A stretch of 64,000 bases of DNA from Gordonia neofelifaecis NRRL B-59395 (GTDB lineage Bacteria; Actinomycetota; Actinomycetes; Mycobacteriales; Mycobacteriaceae). The position numbers and the translations under genes are program-made. The stretch is from positions 25,046 to 89,045 of the forward strand of contig NZ_AEUD01000016.1 of assembly GCF_000192435.1 (NCBI RefSeq), in the 5' to 3' direction. Under the pieces are notes generated by a model that was given only the letters and a program-made list of their open reading frames with translations, had not been told where the DNA came from and made no database searches. This document shows, one piece after another, positions 19,251 to 28,134 of this stretch. How positions within the stretch are numbered: the stretch's first letter is position 1; every line of letters begins with the position of its first letter.

Positions 19251-19423
19251 GGTTGAGCGAGCGAAGCGAGTCGAAACCGACGAGTGGCGGCCTCCCAACG
19301 AAGACCGACCCCGCCGACCGCCAGCGGTTTCGACTCACTTCGTTCGCTCAACCAGCGAGTGGCGGCCTCCCATCGCTGCGTTGCCTCTCACCGCTGGTTG
19401 AGCGAACGGAGTGAGTCGAAACC
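19251..19423. repeat. Three copies of a 28-bp palindromic intergenic repeat
   Basis: Units at 19251-19278 (+), 19326-19353 (reverse orientation) and 19396-19423 (+) share GGTTGAGCGA at one end and GTCGAAACC at the other, with 1-3 differences between copies. Because one unit is inverted, the block can fold into long hairpins and may end transcription from fadE33 and from the convergent mntH. Related copies occur at 25611-25644, 26654-26681 and 26731-26778. No gene is present in 19235-19449. Confidence 0.85.
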
Positions 19424-19449
19424 CAACGAGTCGCGCTGGAACCCACCAC

Positions 19450-20676
19450 TTACGCGAACGTCAGCGCGATCAGCACCACGTTCAGCACGACGATCGCGAT
19501 CGCGGCCGCGGCCGACCCCCAGCGCAACGGCCGGCCGTCGGCGAACTCCCCCATCAGCGCACGGTCGGCGGTGTACCGGCGCAGCGGGATGATCGCGAAC
19601 GGGATGCCGAAGCTCAGGACCACCTGGGAGATGACCAGTGCGAGTGTCGGATTCACACCCGTCGCCAGAATGATCACGGCCGGGATCAGCGTCACCGACC
19701 GCCGAACGAGCATCGGGATCCGCCGCTGGAGCAGGCCGCCCATGATCGCGCCTCCGGCATAGGCACCGACCGAGGTCGACGCGATCCCCGAGGCCAGCAG
19801 GCCGACCGCGAACGCCCCCGCGACCACCGGGCCCAGCGCATCCCTGACGGCGTCGTGCGCACCCTCGATGCTGTCGGTCCCGTCGCGTCCGTAGAGGCTC
19901 GTCGCCGCCAGTACGAGCAGCGCGATGTTCACCGTCCCGGCGATCACCAGCGCGACGACGACGTCGACCCTGGTCATCGAGAGCAGTCTTCGCGTGCGAC
20001 CCGCCCCGACCGGCTGTCCGTGCCGATCCACCACCAGCGACGAGTGCAGATAGATCGCATGAGGCATCACGGTGGCGCCCAGCATCGATGCGGCGAGGAG
20101 CACCGTCTCGGGTCCCGCCAGTCTCGGGACCAGTCCGCCGAGCACACCGCCCACATCCGGCGGGGTCACCAGCAGCCCCGTCAGGAACCCGATCACGATG
20201 ACGGCCAGGAGACCGACGATCACGGTCTCGAAGCGCCGCTGACATCGACTGTCGGCCATCGTGAGGATGCCCATGGACACCACGCCGACGATCACTCCGC
20301 CGACGGGCAGCGGCAGGCCGAACAACAAGTTGAGCGCGATGGCCCCGCCGATCACCTCGGCGATGTCGGTGGCGCCCGCAACGAGTTCGGCCTGCGCCCA
20401 GAACAGCAGCCGCGACCGGCGCGGCAGTCGTTCGCCGAGTGTCTGCGGCAGTGTCTTGCCCGTCACCACACCGAGCTTCGCCGATTGGTACTGGACGATC
20501 ACTGCCATCACATTGGCCACCACGAGCACCCAGACCAACAGGTAGCCGTACTCGGCGCCCGCCGTGATGTTGGCCGCGACGTTGCCGGGGTCGACGTACG
20601 CGATCGCCGCGACGAAGGCGGGCCCCAGCAGACCGACAGCCCTCATCGACGCGCGTCGACGCCCCACTCGCAACAT
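19450..20676 (-). CDS. mntH: Nramp-family divalent metal transporter (MntH)
   Basis: A 408-residue, about 11-segment membrane protein. The metal-binding motif DPGN appears in AYVDPGNVAANI (segment 1) and MPHAIYLHSS in segment 6, both hallmarks of proton-coupled Mn2+/Fe2+ importers. ATG at 20676 has no obvious ribosome binding site; an in-frame ATG at 20646 is possible. A nested set of dyads upstream is a probable metal-responsive operator. Neighbours are unrelated. Confidence 0.92.
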   Translation of the reverse strand: MLRVGRRRASMRAVGLLGPAFVAAIAYVDPGNVAANITAGAEYGYLLVWVLVVANVMAVIVQYQSAKLGVVTGKTLPQTLGERLPRRSRLLFWAQAELVAGATDIAEVIGGAIALNLLFGLPLPVGGVIVGVVSMGILTMADSRCQRRFETVIVGLLAVIVIGFLTGLLVTPPDVGGVLGGLVPRLAGPETVLLAASMLGATVMPHAIYLHSSLVVDRHGQPVGAGRTRRLLSMTRVDVVVALVIAGTVNIALLVLAATSLYGRDGTDSIEGAHDAVRDALGPVVAGAFAVGLLASGIASTSVGAYAGGAIMGGLLQRRIPMLVRRSVTLIPAVIILATGVNPTLALVISQVVLSFGIPFAIIPLRRYTADRALMGEFADGRPLRWGSAAAAIAIVVLNVVLIALTFA

Positions 20677-20691
20677 GAATTGAGGCTAGGC

Positions 20692-20755
20692 GTTCACGAA
20701 AGATTCGGTCAACCGAATTCAGATGTGCGGCTGATCACCAAACGATTTCGTGAAC
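20692..20755. promoter_or_regulatory. Nested dyads upstream of mntH
   Basis: An inner perfect palindrome, ATTCGGT-CA-ACCGAAT (20703-20718), lies 27 bp before the mntH start. Around it, GTTCACGAAA (20692-20701) and TTTCGTGAAC (20746-20755) are exact inverted repeats. Mn/Fe-dependent repressors (MntR/DtxR type) bind such dyads before mntH genes, so a metalloregulator site is likely; which protein binds is inference. Confidence 0.6.
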
Positions 20756-20831
20756 TGCTCCGGAGACACCGGATCACACCTTGTCGCGGACACCCGGCCG
20801 CGGCCCGCGTATCGATATGTAGTAACCACAA

Positions 20832-20846
20832 GAGAGAAGTTCTCTC
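20832..20846 (+). promoter_or_regulatory. Short perfect dyad in the leader of the alpha/beta-hydrolase gene
   Basis: GAGAGAA-G-TTCTCTC is a perfect 7-bp-arm dyad, 23 bp upstream of the ATG and before the AGAAGGGA ribosome binding site. It could be an operator or a small 5' hairpin. Confidence 0.4.
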
Positions 20847-20869
20847 CCCTCCCCCAGAAGGGACGCGTC

Positions 20870-21742
20870 ATGCCAGACAACGCTCCTCAGTCCTTCTCGA
20901 CCACCACCGACGACGTCACCCTGCGCGGCGACCATTGGCCGCCCGCGGACGACGCAGTCAGTGCGCAGGCACCCGTCCTGCTACTGCACGGCGGTGGCCA
21001 GACCCGGCATTCGTGGGACCGGACCGCCGCGGCGCTCGCCGCTCGCGGCCGGGACGTCTACACCCTCGACTCCCGCGGCCACGGCGACAGCGACTGGGCG
21101 CCGCACGGCGACTACGCGCTGGAGGCCTTCGTCGCCGACCTGCGCGCCGTCCTCGCCGATCTGCCGTCGAAGCCGGTCATCATCGGCGCCTCGCTCGGCG
21201 GGATCACCGGGCTGTGCACGGTCGGCGAGCAGCCGGAGACGGCGGCCGCGTTGGTGATGGTCGACGTCGTCGTCAACGTCGAACAGCAGGGCATCGACCG
21301 GATCAAGGAGTTCATGACCGGCCACGTCGACGGCTTCGCAAGCCTCGACGACGTCGCCGACGCGATCGCCGCGTACAACCCGGAACGGAGGCGCCCGAAG
21401 AACCTCGACGGCCTCCGCAAGAACGTCCGGCTCCACGACGACGGTCGCTGGTACTGGCATTGGGATCCGGCGTTCATCGCCTCAGGCGAGGGCGACGAAC
21501 CCCGCAGGCACACCGACCCGGCACGCCTCGCCGCCGCGGCACGAACCGTCATCGCACCCACGCTCGTCGTCCGGGGCGGCAAGTCGGACGTCGTCAGCGA
21601 CGCGGGCGTCGACAACATGCGCGAACTGATCCCGCACGCCGAGATCGCGGACGTCAGCGGCGCGGGCCACATGGTCGCAGGCGACGACAACGAGGTCTTC
21701 GCCGCCGCCATCGAGCAGTTCCTCGACAGCCACGGACTCTGA
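20870..21742 (+). CDS. Alpha/beta-hydrolase (peroxidase/epoxide-hydrolase-like)
   Basis: A 290-residue hydrolase with the oxyanion motif LLLHGGGQTRHSW, the elbow GASLGG (Ser nucleophile near residue 109), an Asp near GKSDVVSD and a final His in GAGHMVAGDD. The layout fits the HGGG-type alpha/beta hydrolases. It differs clearly from HsaD, so I do not assign it to the missing C-C hydrolase step. AGAAGGGA precedes the ATG at 20870. Divergent from mntH; a strong terminator follows. Confidence 0.82.
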   Translation: MPDNAPQSFSTTTDDVTLRGDHWPPADDAVSAQAPVLLLHGGGQTRHSWDRTAAALAARGRDVYTLDSRGHGDSDWAPHGDYALEAFVADLRAVLADLPSKPVIIGASLGGITGLCTVGEQPETAAALVMVDVVVNVEQQGIDRIKEFMTGHVDGFASLDDVADAIAAYNPERRRPKNLDGLRKNVRLHDDGRWYWHWDPAFIASGEGDEPRRHTDPARLAAAARTVIAPTLVVRGGKSDVVSDAGVDNMRELIPHAEIADVSGAGHMVAGDDNEVFAAAIEQFLDSHGL

Positions 21743-21750
21743 GAAACGCT

Positions 21751-21795
21751 TGCTCCGAGGGCAGTGACCACCATGCGGTCACTGCGCTCGGAGCA
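21751..21795. terminator. Bidirectional hairpin terminator
   Basis: Arms 21751-21769 and 21777-21795 pair over 19 positions with a single G-G mismatch, loop of seven bases. It lies between the convergent alpha/beta-hydrolase gene and the end of the hsa operon. Confidence 0.8.
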
Positions 21796-21815
21796 CGGGT
21801 CCGGGAGGGCTCGGT

Positions 21816-22961
21816 CTAAGCGAAGGCCGCTTTCACCTGGTCCGGCGACAGTCCGTAGTCCTCGAGTGCGTACTTGTGCTGTGGCCGCCGGTCTCCCGAC
21901 TTCGAGTCCTCGTCCAGTGCGACCATCGCCGCCCGGGCCTGACCGGTGTACTCGGTGCCGATCGCGTCGTATACACGGGCGACCGTGCCGAACGGATCCG
22001 ACCGCAGATCCGCGAAGTCGACGTCGACGAACTGCGCCGGGTCGTACTTGCGCCGCGCCTGGGAGAACGACCGCAGCCCCCGCGACCAGAGGTCGAGCTG
22101 GGTCGCGCCGATCCGCTCGTTGGTGAACGCGCGCGAGTAGCCCGCGGTCGCCTGCTCGGCCAGACTGCACATCGATCCGATGATGGTCTCCGGCGCGCGG
22201 TGCGTCTGCACGATGATCGCGTCGGGATACACCTCCATGATGGCGTCCAGGGCGAACAGATGACTCGGGTTCTTCAGCACCCACCGACGACCGACGTCGT
22301 TGGATCCGATCAGCTGCAGGTTCCGCTTGTGCCTGGCGTACGCGGGCGTCCAATCCTGCTGCGACAACCACTCCGAGTACTCCGGAATGTGCGCGAGCGA
22401 CTCATACGAGATCGACATGAGCGACTGCCGGAGCAGTTGCCAGCACTCCTCCACCTCGGCGGCACCCATGTAGTGCAGCCCCATGAACTCGGGGTTCTCG
22501 ATGTGGTGCTGCGACAGACCGGCGTCGATCTGCTGGAACACCGGATTCGACGACCACTGGTCGCGCGGCGGACGTGGCTGTGGAAACTCGGTCAGCCACA
22601 TCTCGAGGCCCTGGTTGGCGGGATCGGCGGCCAGCAGCCGGTGCAGCGCGGTCGTGCCGGTCCGCGGCAGCCCGGTGACGAACACCGGCCGCTCCACCGG
22701 AACGTCCGTGTAGCCGGGGTTCGCCTTCCAGCCCGCCTCGCTCAGCAGCCGGGCCACCAGCGCGCCCTTGAGGAAGTAGCGGAACATCTTGCTGCCCAAC
22801 GGCTCCAGCTCCGCCGAGCTCGCGTACGACGACAGCAGGACCTCCAGCCCCTCGCGGTAGTCGTCGCCGCCGAAGTCGTCGAGTCCGACCGTGCGGATCG
22901 CCGCCTCGTGCAGCTCGTCGGCGGTACCGATCGAAGTACGCGTGTCAGTCATGGTATTCAC
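21816..22961 (-). CDS. Sulfotransferase-family protein, last gene of the hsa operon
   Basis: A 381-residue protein of the Sulfotransfer_3 family. GLPRTGTT (about 97-104) is the PAPS 5'-phosphosulfate-binding loop; WVLKNPSHLFAL and VQTHRAPETIIGSM provide the 3'-phosphate-binding region. It would move sulfate from PAPS to an alcohol or phenol; a steroid intermediate is plausible from context but unproven. Size and order relative to the SDR and DUF1214 genes match Rv3529c-Rv3530c-Rv3531c in the mycobacterial cholesterol cluster. GTG at 22961 or ATG at 22952 could be the start; either overlaps the SDR stop. Confidence 0.8.
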   Translation of the reverse strand: MNTMTDTRTSIGTADELHEAAIRTVGLDDFGGDDYREGLEVLLSSYASSAELEPLGSKMFRYFLKGALVARLLSEAGWKANPGYTDVPVERPVFVTGLPRTGTTALHRLLAADPANQGLEMWLTEFPQPRPPRDQWSSNPVFQQIDAGLSQHHIENPEFMGLHYMGAAEVEECWQLLRQSLMSISYESLAHIPEYSEWLSQQDWTPAYARHKRNLQLIGSNDVGRRWVLKNPSHLFALDAIMEVYPDAIIVQTHRAPETIIGSMCSLAEQATAGYSRAFTNERIGATQLDLWSRGLRSFSQARRKYDPAQFVDVDFADLRSDPFGTVARVYDAIGTEYTGQARAAMVALDEDSKSGDRRPQHKYALEDYGLSPDQVKAAFA

Positions 22962-23727
22962 CGCAGTTGACGTCGAGGGTGTGGCCGGTGATCGCGCGAG
23001 CCATGTCCGAGGCGAGGAACAGCACCGCGTCCGCGATCTCCGCGGGCTCGGGCAGCCGCTTGAGGTCGCTGCGCGCCGCAGTCTGCTCGTAGACCTGCTC
23101 CGGGGTGATGCCGTACTTCTTGGCGACCTCGCCGAAGTACCACTTGAGCTGGTCGTCCCAGATGTAACCCGGTGCGACGCTGTTGATGCGGATGCCCTCG
23201 CCGCCCAACTCGGTGGCGAGCGTCTGCGACATCGACAGCAGGGCCGACTTCGCCATCTTGTAGCTTCCGTAGCGCGGCTCCGAGTGCCGGATGACCATCG
23301 AGTTGATGTTGACGATCGACCCGTTCGCCTCGCTCAGCGCCGGCGTGAATGCCTTGATGACCCGAAGTGTCCCGAGCACGGTGAGGTCCAGGCTCGACGT
23401 GATCTGGTCGAAGTCGGTGCGGCCCAACGGCTTCATCGACGGCAGCGCGAAGGCGTTGTTCACCAGGGCGTCGGCGCGCCCGAACTCGGCGACGGTCCGC
23501 TCGACCAAGTTCTCGACAGCGGCGTCGTCGGTGATGTCGGTCGGCACGGTCAGCGCTTCGCCGCCCGCCGCCCGGATCTCGTCCGCGATCTCGTCCAGCC
23601 GCGATTCGGTCCGCGCCGCGAGCACCACGCGCGCACCCTCGGCCGCGGATCGCACGCAGACCGCGCGGCCCAGCGCCGGCCCCACTCCCGACACCACGAC
23701 GACCTTGCCGTCGAGCAGTCCTGTCAT
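22945..23727 (-). CDS. Short-chain dehydrogenase/reductase (Rv3530c-like)
   Basis: A 260-residue SDR. The nucleotide loop reads GVGPALG (14-20), NNAF replaces the usual NNAG (90-93), and the catalytic set is Ser143, Tyr156, Lys160 (YKMAK). The end RLPEPAEIADAVLFLASDMA is typical of NAD(P)-dependent alcohol dehydrogenases. It matches Rv3530c in length and neighbours. The reaction is unknown; oxidation or reduction of a steroid hydroxyl or keto group is likely. It is coupled to the sulfotransferase by overlap and starts 14 bp after DUF1214. Confidence 0.82.
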   Translation of the reverse strand: MTGLLDGKVVVVSGVGPALGRAVCVRSAAEGARVVLAARTESRLDEIADEIRAAGGEALTVPTDITDDAAVENLVERTVAEFGRADALVNNAFALPSMKPLGRTDFDQITSSLDLTVLGTLRVIKAFTPALSEANGSIVNINSMVIRHSEPRYGSYKMAKSALLSMSQTLATELGGEGIRINSVAPGYIWDDQLKWYFGEVAKKYGITPEQVYEQTAARSDLKRLPEPAEIADAVLFLASDMARAITGHTLDVNCGEYHD

Positions 23728-23741
23728 CGAACGGTTCCTCT

Positions 23742-24965
23742 CTATCCGAGCATCCGGCGCGCGAATGCCCGCTGGCGCACTGCGATCCGCTCGGCCCAGC
23801 CGGCGGCGTCGATCTTGTTGGTCTCGTAGAACGGCAGGTGTGCGGGCACGTCGGCGTCGTCCACGACCACCGCTGTCGGTCCCTGCTCCGCGGTGATCGG
23901 CGCATCGGTGCGCTGCCAGCGGAACTGCAGGATCCCCCGACGCCGGTGGGTGGTCTCCACCCAGTTGGCGACTCCGGGATCCTCGGCGGCGATGACCATG
24001 CGAATCATCCCGTCCGGATCCACCTGCGCCTGCGCCGAGTTCAGCGACGTCTGGTGGTTCACATAGTCGAGCGAGATGTACCACATGCTGCCGAGCTGGA
24101 AACCCTGGTAGGGCGCATCGGACTGGGGCACGGTGACCACCATCGACTTCCCTGCGGGCAGGTCGAAGTGACCGACCGACGAGTACTGCGTCGACAGTCC
24201 GCCGGGCGTGGTGCGCGGCTCGGTGAAGGTGTTGACCGGCTCCCCGAGATAGAACCACTTCGGGAAGTTGAACCACGTGTTGACGCGCGCGGTGAGCATC
24301 TTGGCGGCGATCGCGTAGCGCTTGGCGATCCGCGCCGTCGTGAGCTCGACCGGCGGCACGCCCACCGCGTCGACGCGCTCGATGGTGATCGAGCCCTTGA
24401 CCTCGGTCGCCCAGTCGCTGTAGACCTCACGGACCGACAGCATCGTCGCGCCCTCCCCGAGCACGAAGTGAGTGCCGGGTGCGGCGTCGGGCCGCTCGGG
24501 CCCGAAGGTGATCTCGAAGCTGCCGTCGTCGGCGATCGGGATCACGCGGTCGTCGAACGCCACCTCACCGCCTGGAACGTCGTCTGCGGTGTAGTTGCCG
24601 CGCAGCACCTGGAAGGCGAGGTCGGCGGTGGTGCCTCGCACGCCGCGGACGACGTATGTCGCGTCGGGCTCGACGGTGGCGTGGTAGTAGAGGGTGTCCG
24701 GGTTGTCCAGTCCCATCTTCGAGTACGGGCCGGTCGAGGTGACGAAGTACGGGTGCGACTTCTCGCCCGCCCGCGCCACCTGCAGGATCGACGAGATCCC
24801 GCCGGCGAGGTAGTCGAGCCCCTCGGCTCGCTCCGCATCCGTCTCGGCGAAGTCCGCACCGTTGATCAGCGCCTCGGCCTCCGCGATCGCCGCGGTGAAG
24901 GGCGCCGTCACCGATACGGAGGCCTGATCCATCGCTGCCGGGTCTGCCGCTGGTCGGTCTGTCAC
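23742..24965 (-). CDS. DUF1214-domain protein (Rv3531c-like)
   Basis: A 407-residue protein with no signal peptide. A DUF1214 region (about 270-370) includes TQYSSVGHFDLPAGKSMVV and FQLGSMWYISLDYVNHQTSLN; the N-terminal part has YYHATVEPDATYVVRG. DUF1214 proteins have no established enzymatic role. The GTG start at 24965 overlaps the hsaB stop (GTGA), so its translation is coupled to HsaB. A protein of similar type is encoded at Rv3531c in the mycobacterial cholesterol cluster. Confidence 0.78.
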   Translation of the reverse strand: MTDRPAADPAAMDQASVSVTAPFTAAIAEAEALINGADFAETDAERAEGLDYLAGGISSILQVARAGEKSHPYFVTSTGPYSKMGLDNPDTLYYHATVEPDATYVVRGVRGTTADLAFQVLRGNYTADDVPGGEVAFDDRVIPIADDGSFEITFGPERPDAAPGTHFVLGEGATMLSVREVYSDWATEVKGSITIERVDAVGVPPVELTTARIAKRYAIAAKMLTARVNTWFNFPKWFYLGEPVNTFTEPRTTPGGLSTQYSSVGHFDLPAGKSMVVTVPQSDAPYQGFQLGSMWYISLDYVNHQTSLNSAQAQVDPDGMIRMVIAAEDPGVANWVETTHRRRGILQFRWQRTDAPITAEQGPTAVVVDDADVPAHLPFYETNKIDAAGWAERIAVRQRAFARRMLG

Positions 24966-25537
24966 AGCCACGTGTCGCCTCCGGTCCAGGTGAGGAAGTT
25001 CTCGAGCTCGGCCTGCACGGGCGTCACTCGGGGATGCTCGGTCGAGAGATAGCCGCCGCGGTAGAACAGCAGCGGTTTGTCCTGCAGGACATCGCCGAGG
25101 GTCTGTGCCCGACCGATGACGATCCAGTGATCGCCGCCGTCGGTGACGGATTCGACCGTGCACTCGACCCAGGTCAGATTGTGGCGCAACACCGGAAGCC
25201 CCGTGGGCGAAGCGTCCCAATCAATGGACTTGAACTTGTCGTCGCCGGGAGCGCCGAAGGTCGCACTGACGTCCTGCTGCCGATTCGACAGCACGTTGAC
25301 GCAGAACTGCCCGCGGGCCTCGATCACCGGCCACGTCCGGGATGTCTTCTGCGGGCAGAACAGCACCAGCGGCGGGTCCAGCGACAGTGCCGCGAACGAC
25401 TGGCAGGCGAAGCCGACCGGCTTGTCCTCCGCGTCGAGCGTGGTGATCACCGTGACGCCGGTGCAGAACTGCCCCATCGCGGTCCGGAACTGCCGGGAGT
25501 CGAAATCGTCTGTCCCGTACGGGGAGTGCGGTGTCAT
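24962..25537 (-). CDS. hsaB: Flavin reductase HsaB (3-HSA monooxygenase reductase component)
   Basis: A 191-residue flavin reductase-like protein (FMN-binding split barrel): FRTAMGQFCTGVTVITT, FACQSFAALSLDPPLVLFC and GRAQTLGDVLQDKPLLFYRG. It supplies reduced flavin to HsaA, which hydroxylates 3-HSA to the catechol 3,4-DHSA. Size and context match HsaB. ATG at 25537; 137 bp separate it from the hsaC stop, with hairpins in the gap. Confidence 0.92.
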   Translation of the reverse strand: MTPHSPYGTDDFDSRQFRTAMGQFCTGVTVITTLDAEDKPVGFACQSFAALSLDPPLVLFCPQKTSRTWPVIEARGQFCVNVLSNRQQDVSATFGAPGDDKFKSIDWDASPTGLPVLRHNLTWVECTVESVTDGGDHWIVIGRAQTLGDVLQDKPLLFYRGGYLSTEHPRVTPVQAELENFLTWTGGDTWL

Positions 25538-25562
25538 GTCGGATTCCCTTCGGTTGCTGTGC

Positions 25563-25644
25563 CGCCCGCTTCCGGCGGGCGTTCGGGCGTTGATTCGGTG
25601 ATGCGCGAAAGCGGTTGAGCGAGACCCTCCGCTCGCTCAACCGC
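25563..25644. repeat. Two hairpins, one a variant of the palindromic repeat, between hsaC and hsaB
   Basis: CGCCCGC/GCGGGCG (25563-25581, loop of five) is a 7-bp perfect stem. GCGGTTGAGCGAG (25611-25623) and CTCGCTCAACCGC (25632-25644) form a 13-bp perfect stem carrying the GGTTGAGCGAG core of the 28-bp repeat. They sit inside the hsa operon and could slow or partly end transcription, or stabilise the upstream mRNA. Confidence 0.7.
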
Positions 25645-25674
25645 CGGTCGGGCTCGGCAGACCCGAGCGTGCGA

Positions 25675-26778
<1,104 letters not shown>

Positions 26779-26792
26779 GGTGCTCCGCACCA

Positions 26793-27977
26793 TCACACCA
26801 TCGTGTCGGTGATCGGGATGCCGAACTCGCCGTTGCCGAACGCCTGGTAGGCGCGCTCGGGATCGTTCGCGGCGTGGACGCGGCCCGCGTGGGCGTCGCG
26901 CCAGAAACGCTGGATCGGTGTGCCGTTCTCCAGCGCGTGCGCGCCCGAGTTCTCGAAGAGGAGATCGATCGAGTCGATGGCGCGCGACGTCGCGCGGACC
27001 TGGTCGCGGCGGGCAGCCAGACGCAGCTCCATCGGCACCTCTTCACCGGCGACGATCAGGTCGTACTCGGCCTGCAGGTTGCCCGACAGCTGGCGCCACG
27101 CGGCGTCGATGTCCGAGGCGGCCTCGGCGATCCGGACCTTGGCGAACGGATCGTCCTTGGCCTTCTCCCCCGCGTATGCGGCGCGCACACGCTTGCCCTG
27201 ATGCTCGACGTGCGCGGCATAGGCGCCGTACGCCATGCCGACGATCGGCGTCGAGATGGTGGACGGATGAATCGTGCCCCACGGCATCTTGTAGACCGGC
27301 GCGGTGTTGCGCTCCAGTCCGGGCGCGGTGCCCTTGCTCATCGCACCGAAGCTCAGCACGCGGTGCGTCGGGACGAAGACGTCCTTGACCTCGATGGTGT
27401 TGGAGCCCGTGCCGCGCAGGCCGACGACGTTCCAGACATCCTTGATGTGGTAATCGCTGCGCGGGATCAGGTAGCTGACGAAGTCGACCGGCCGACCGTC
27501 CTTGATCACCGGACCGCCGACGACCACCCAGTCCGCGATGTCGCAGCCGGACGACCAAGCCCATGCGCCGTTCACCTTGTAGCCGCCCTCGACGACCTCG
27601 CCCATGCCCATCGGCGCGTACGACGACGAGATCCGGACGTTCGGATCGTCGCCCCAGACGTCTTCCTGCGCCTGCTGAGTGAACAGTGCGAGATGCCAGT
27701 TGTGGACACCGACGATGCCCGCGACCCAGCCGGTGGAACCGCACGCGGTGGCCAGTCGGCGCACCGCCTCGTAGAAGGTCACCGGGTCCGCTTCGTGGCC
27801 GCCCCACTGCGACGGCTGCAGGAGCTTGAAGAAGCCCGTCTCCTGGAGCATGTCCGCGACCTCCGCGGGAATGCGGCGCGCATCCTCGGTGGACTGGGCG
27901 CGCTGCGCGAGATCCGGCAGCAGGGCATCGATCTTGTCCAGAACCTGCTGTGCCGCTTCGCTCCGCTGTGCTGACAT
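26793..27977 (-). CDS. hsaA: 3-HSA hydroxylase oxygenase component HsaA
   Basis: A 394-residue flavin-dependent monooxygenase with the acyl-CoA-dehydrogenase fold (QPSQWGGHEADPVTFYEAV, YKVNGAWAWSSGCDIADWVVVGG, VVGLRGTGSNTIEVKDVFVP). Length equals that of the M. tuberculosis enzyme. It hydroxylates 3-HSA at C4 using reduced flavin from HsaB. AGGAG precedes the ATG by six bases. It is the first gene of the minus-strand hsa operon, 44 bp from the nearest of three KstR boxes shared with kshA. Confidence 0.95.
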   Translation of the reverse strand: MSAQRSEAAQQVLDKIDALLPDLAQRAQSTEDARRIPAEVADMLQETGFFKLLQPSQWGGHEADPVTFYEAVRRLATACGSTGWVAGIVGVHNWHLALFTQQAQEDVWGDDPNVRISSSYAPMGMGEVVEGGYKVNGAWAWSSGCDIADWVVVGGPVIKDGRPVDFVSYLIPRSDYHIKDVWNVVGLRGTGSNTIEVKDVFVPTHRVLSFGAMSKGTAPGLERNTAPVYKMPWGTIHPSTISTPIVGMAYGAYAAHVEHQGKRVRAAYAGEKAKDDPFAKVRIAEAASDIDAAWRQLSGNLQAEYDLIVAGEEVPMELRLAARRDQVRATSRAIDSIDLLFENSGAHALENGTPIQRFWRDAHAGRVHAANDPERAYQAFGNGEFGIPITDTMV

Positions 27978-28021
27978 CTGTCACTCCTGTTCGTGTGTCG
28001 TGCTCGACTTACGACCAATAT

Positions 28022-28079
28022 TAGAACACGTTCTCGTTTTAAACTAGAACACGTTCTCATTTCGCTGAAACATGTTCTA
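28022..28079. promoter_or_regulatory. Three KstR boxes between hsaA and kshA
   Basis: The KstR consensus is TNNAACNNGTTNNA. Boxes lie at 28022-28035 and 28045-28058 (both match except the last base) and 28066-28079 (perfect match). The first two are spaced 23 bp start-to-start and the third 21 bp on, about two helical turns each, on an AT-rich background. They can control both divergent transcripts. Confidence 0.9.
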
Positions 28080-28134
28080 CTATCGAGCCAGAGGGCCAAC
28101 GCCCAGAACAGACACCGACGAGGAGGCCGAGAAG

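Noticed and set aside
20870-21742. Possible HsaD replacement
   Set aside because: It is an alpha/beta-hydrolase but lacks the MCP-hydrolase sequence features of HsaD, is outside the hsa operon and has no KstR box.
19411-21819. An 802-codon + strand frame over mntH and the alpha/beta-hydrolase
   Set aside because: Antisense to mntH and out of frame with the hydrolase; the product is Arg/His/Gln-rich with no domain.
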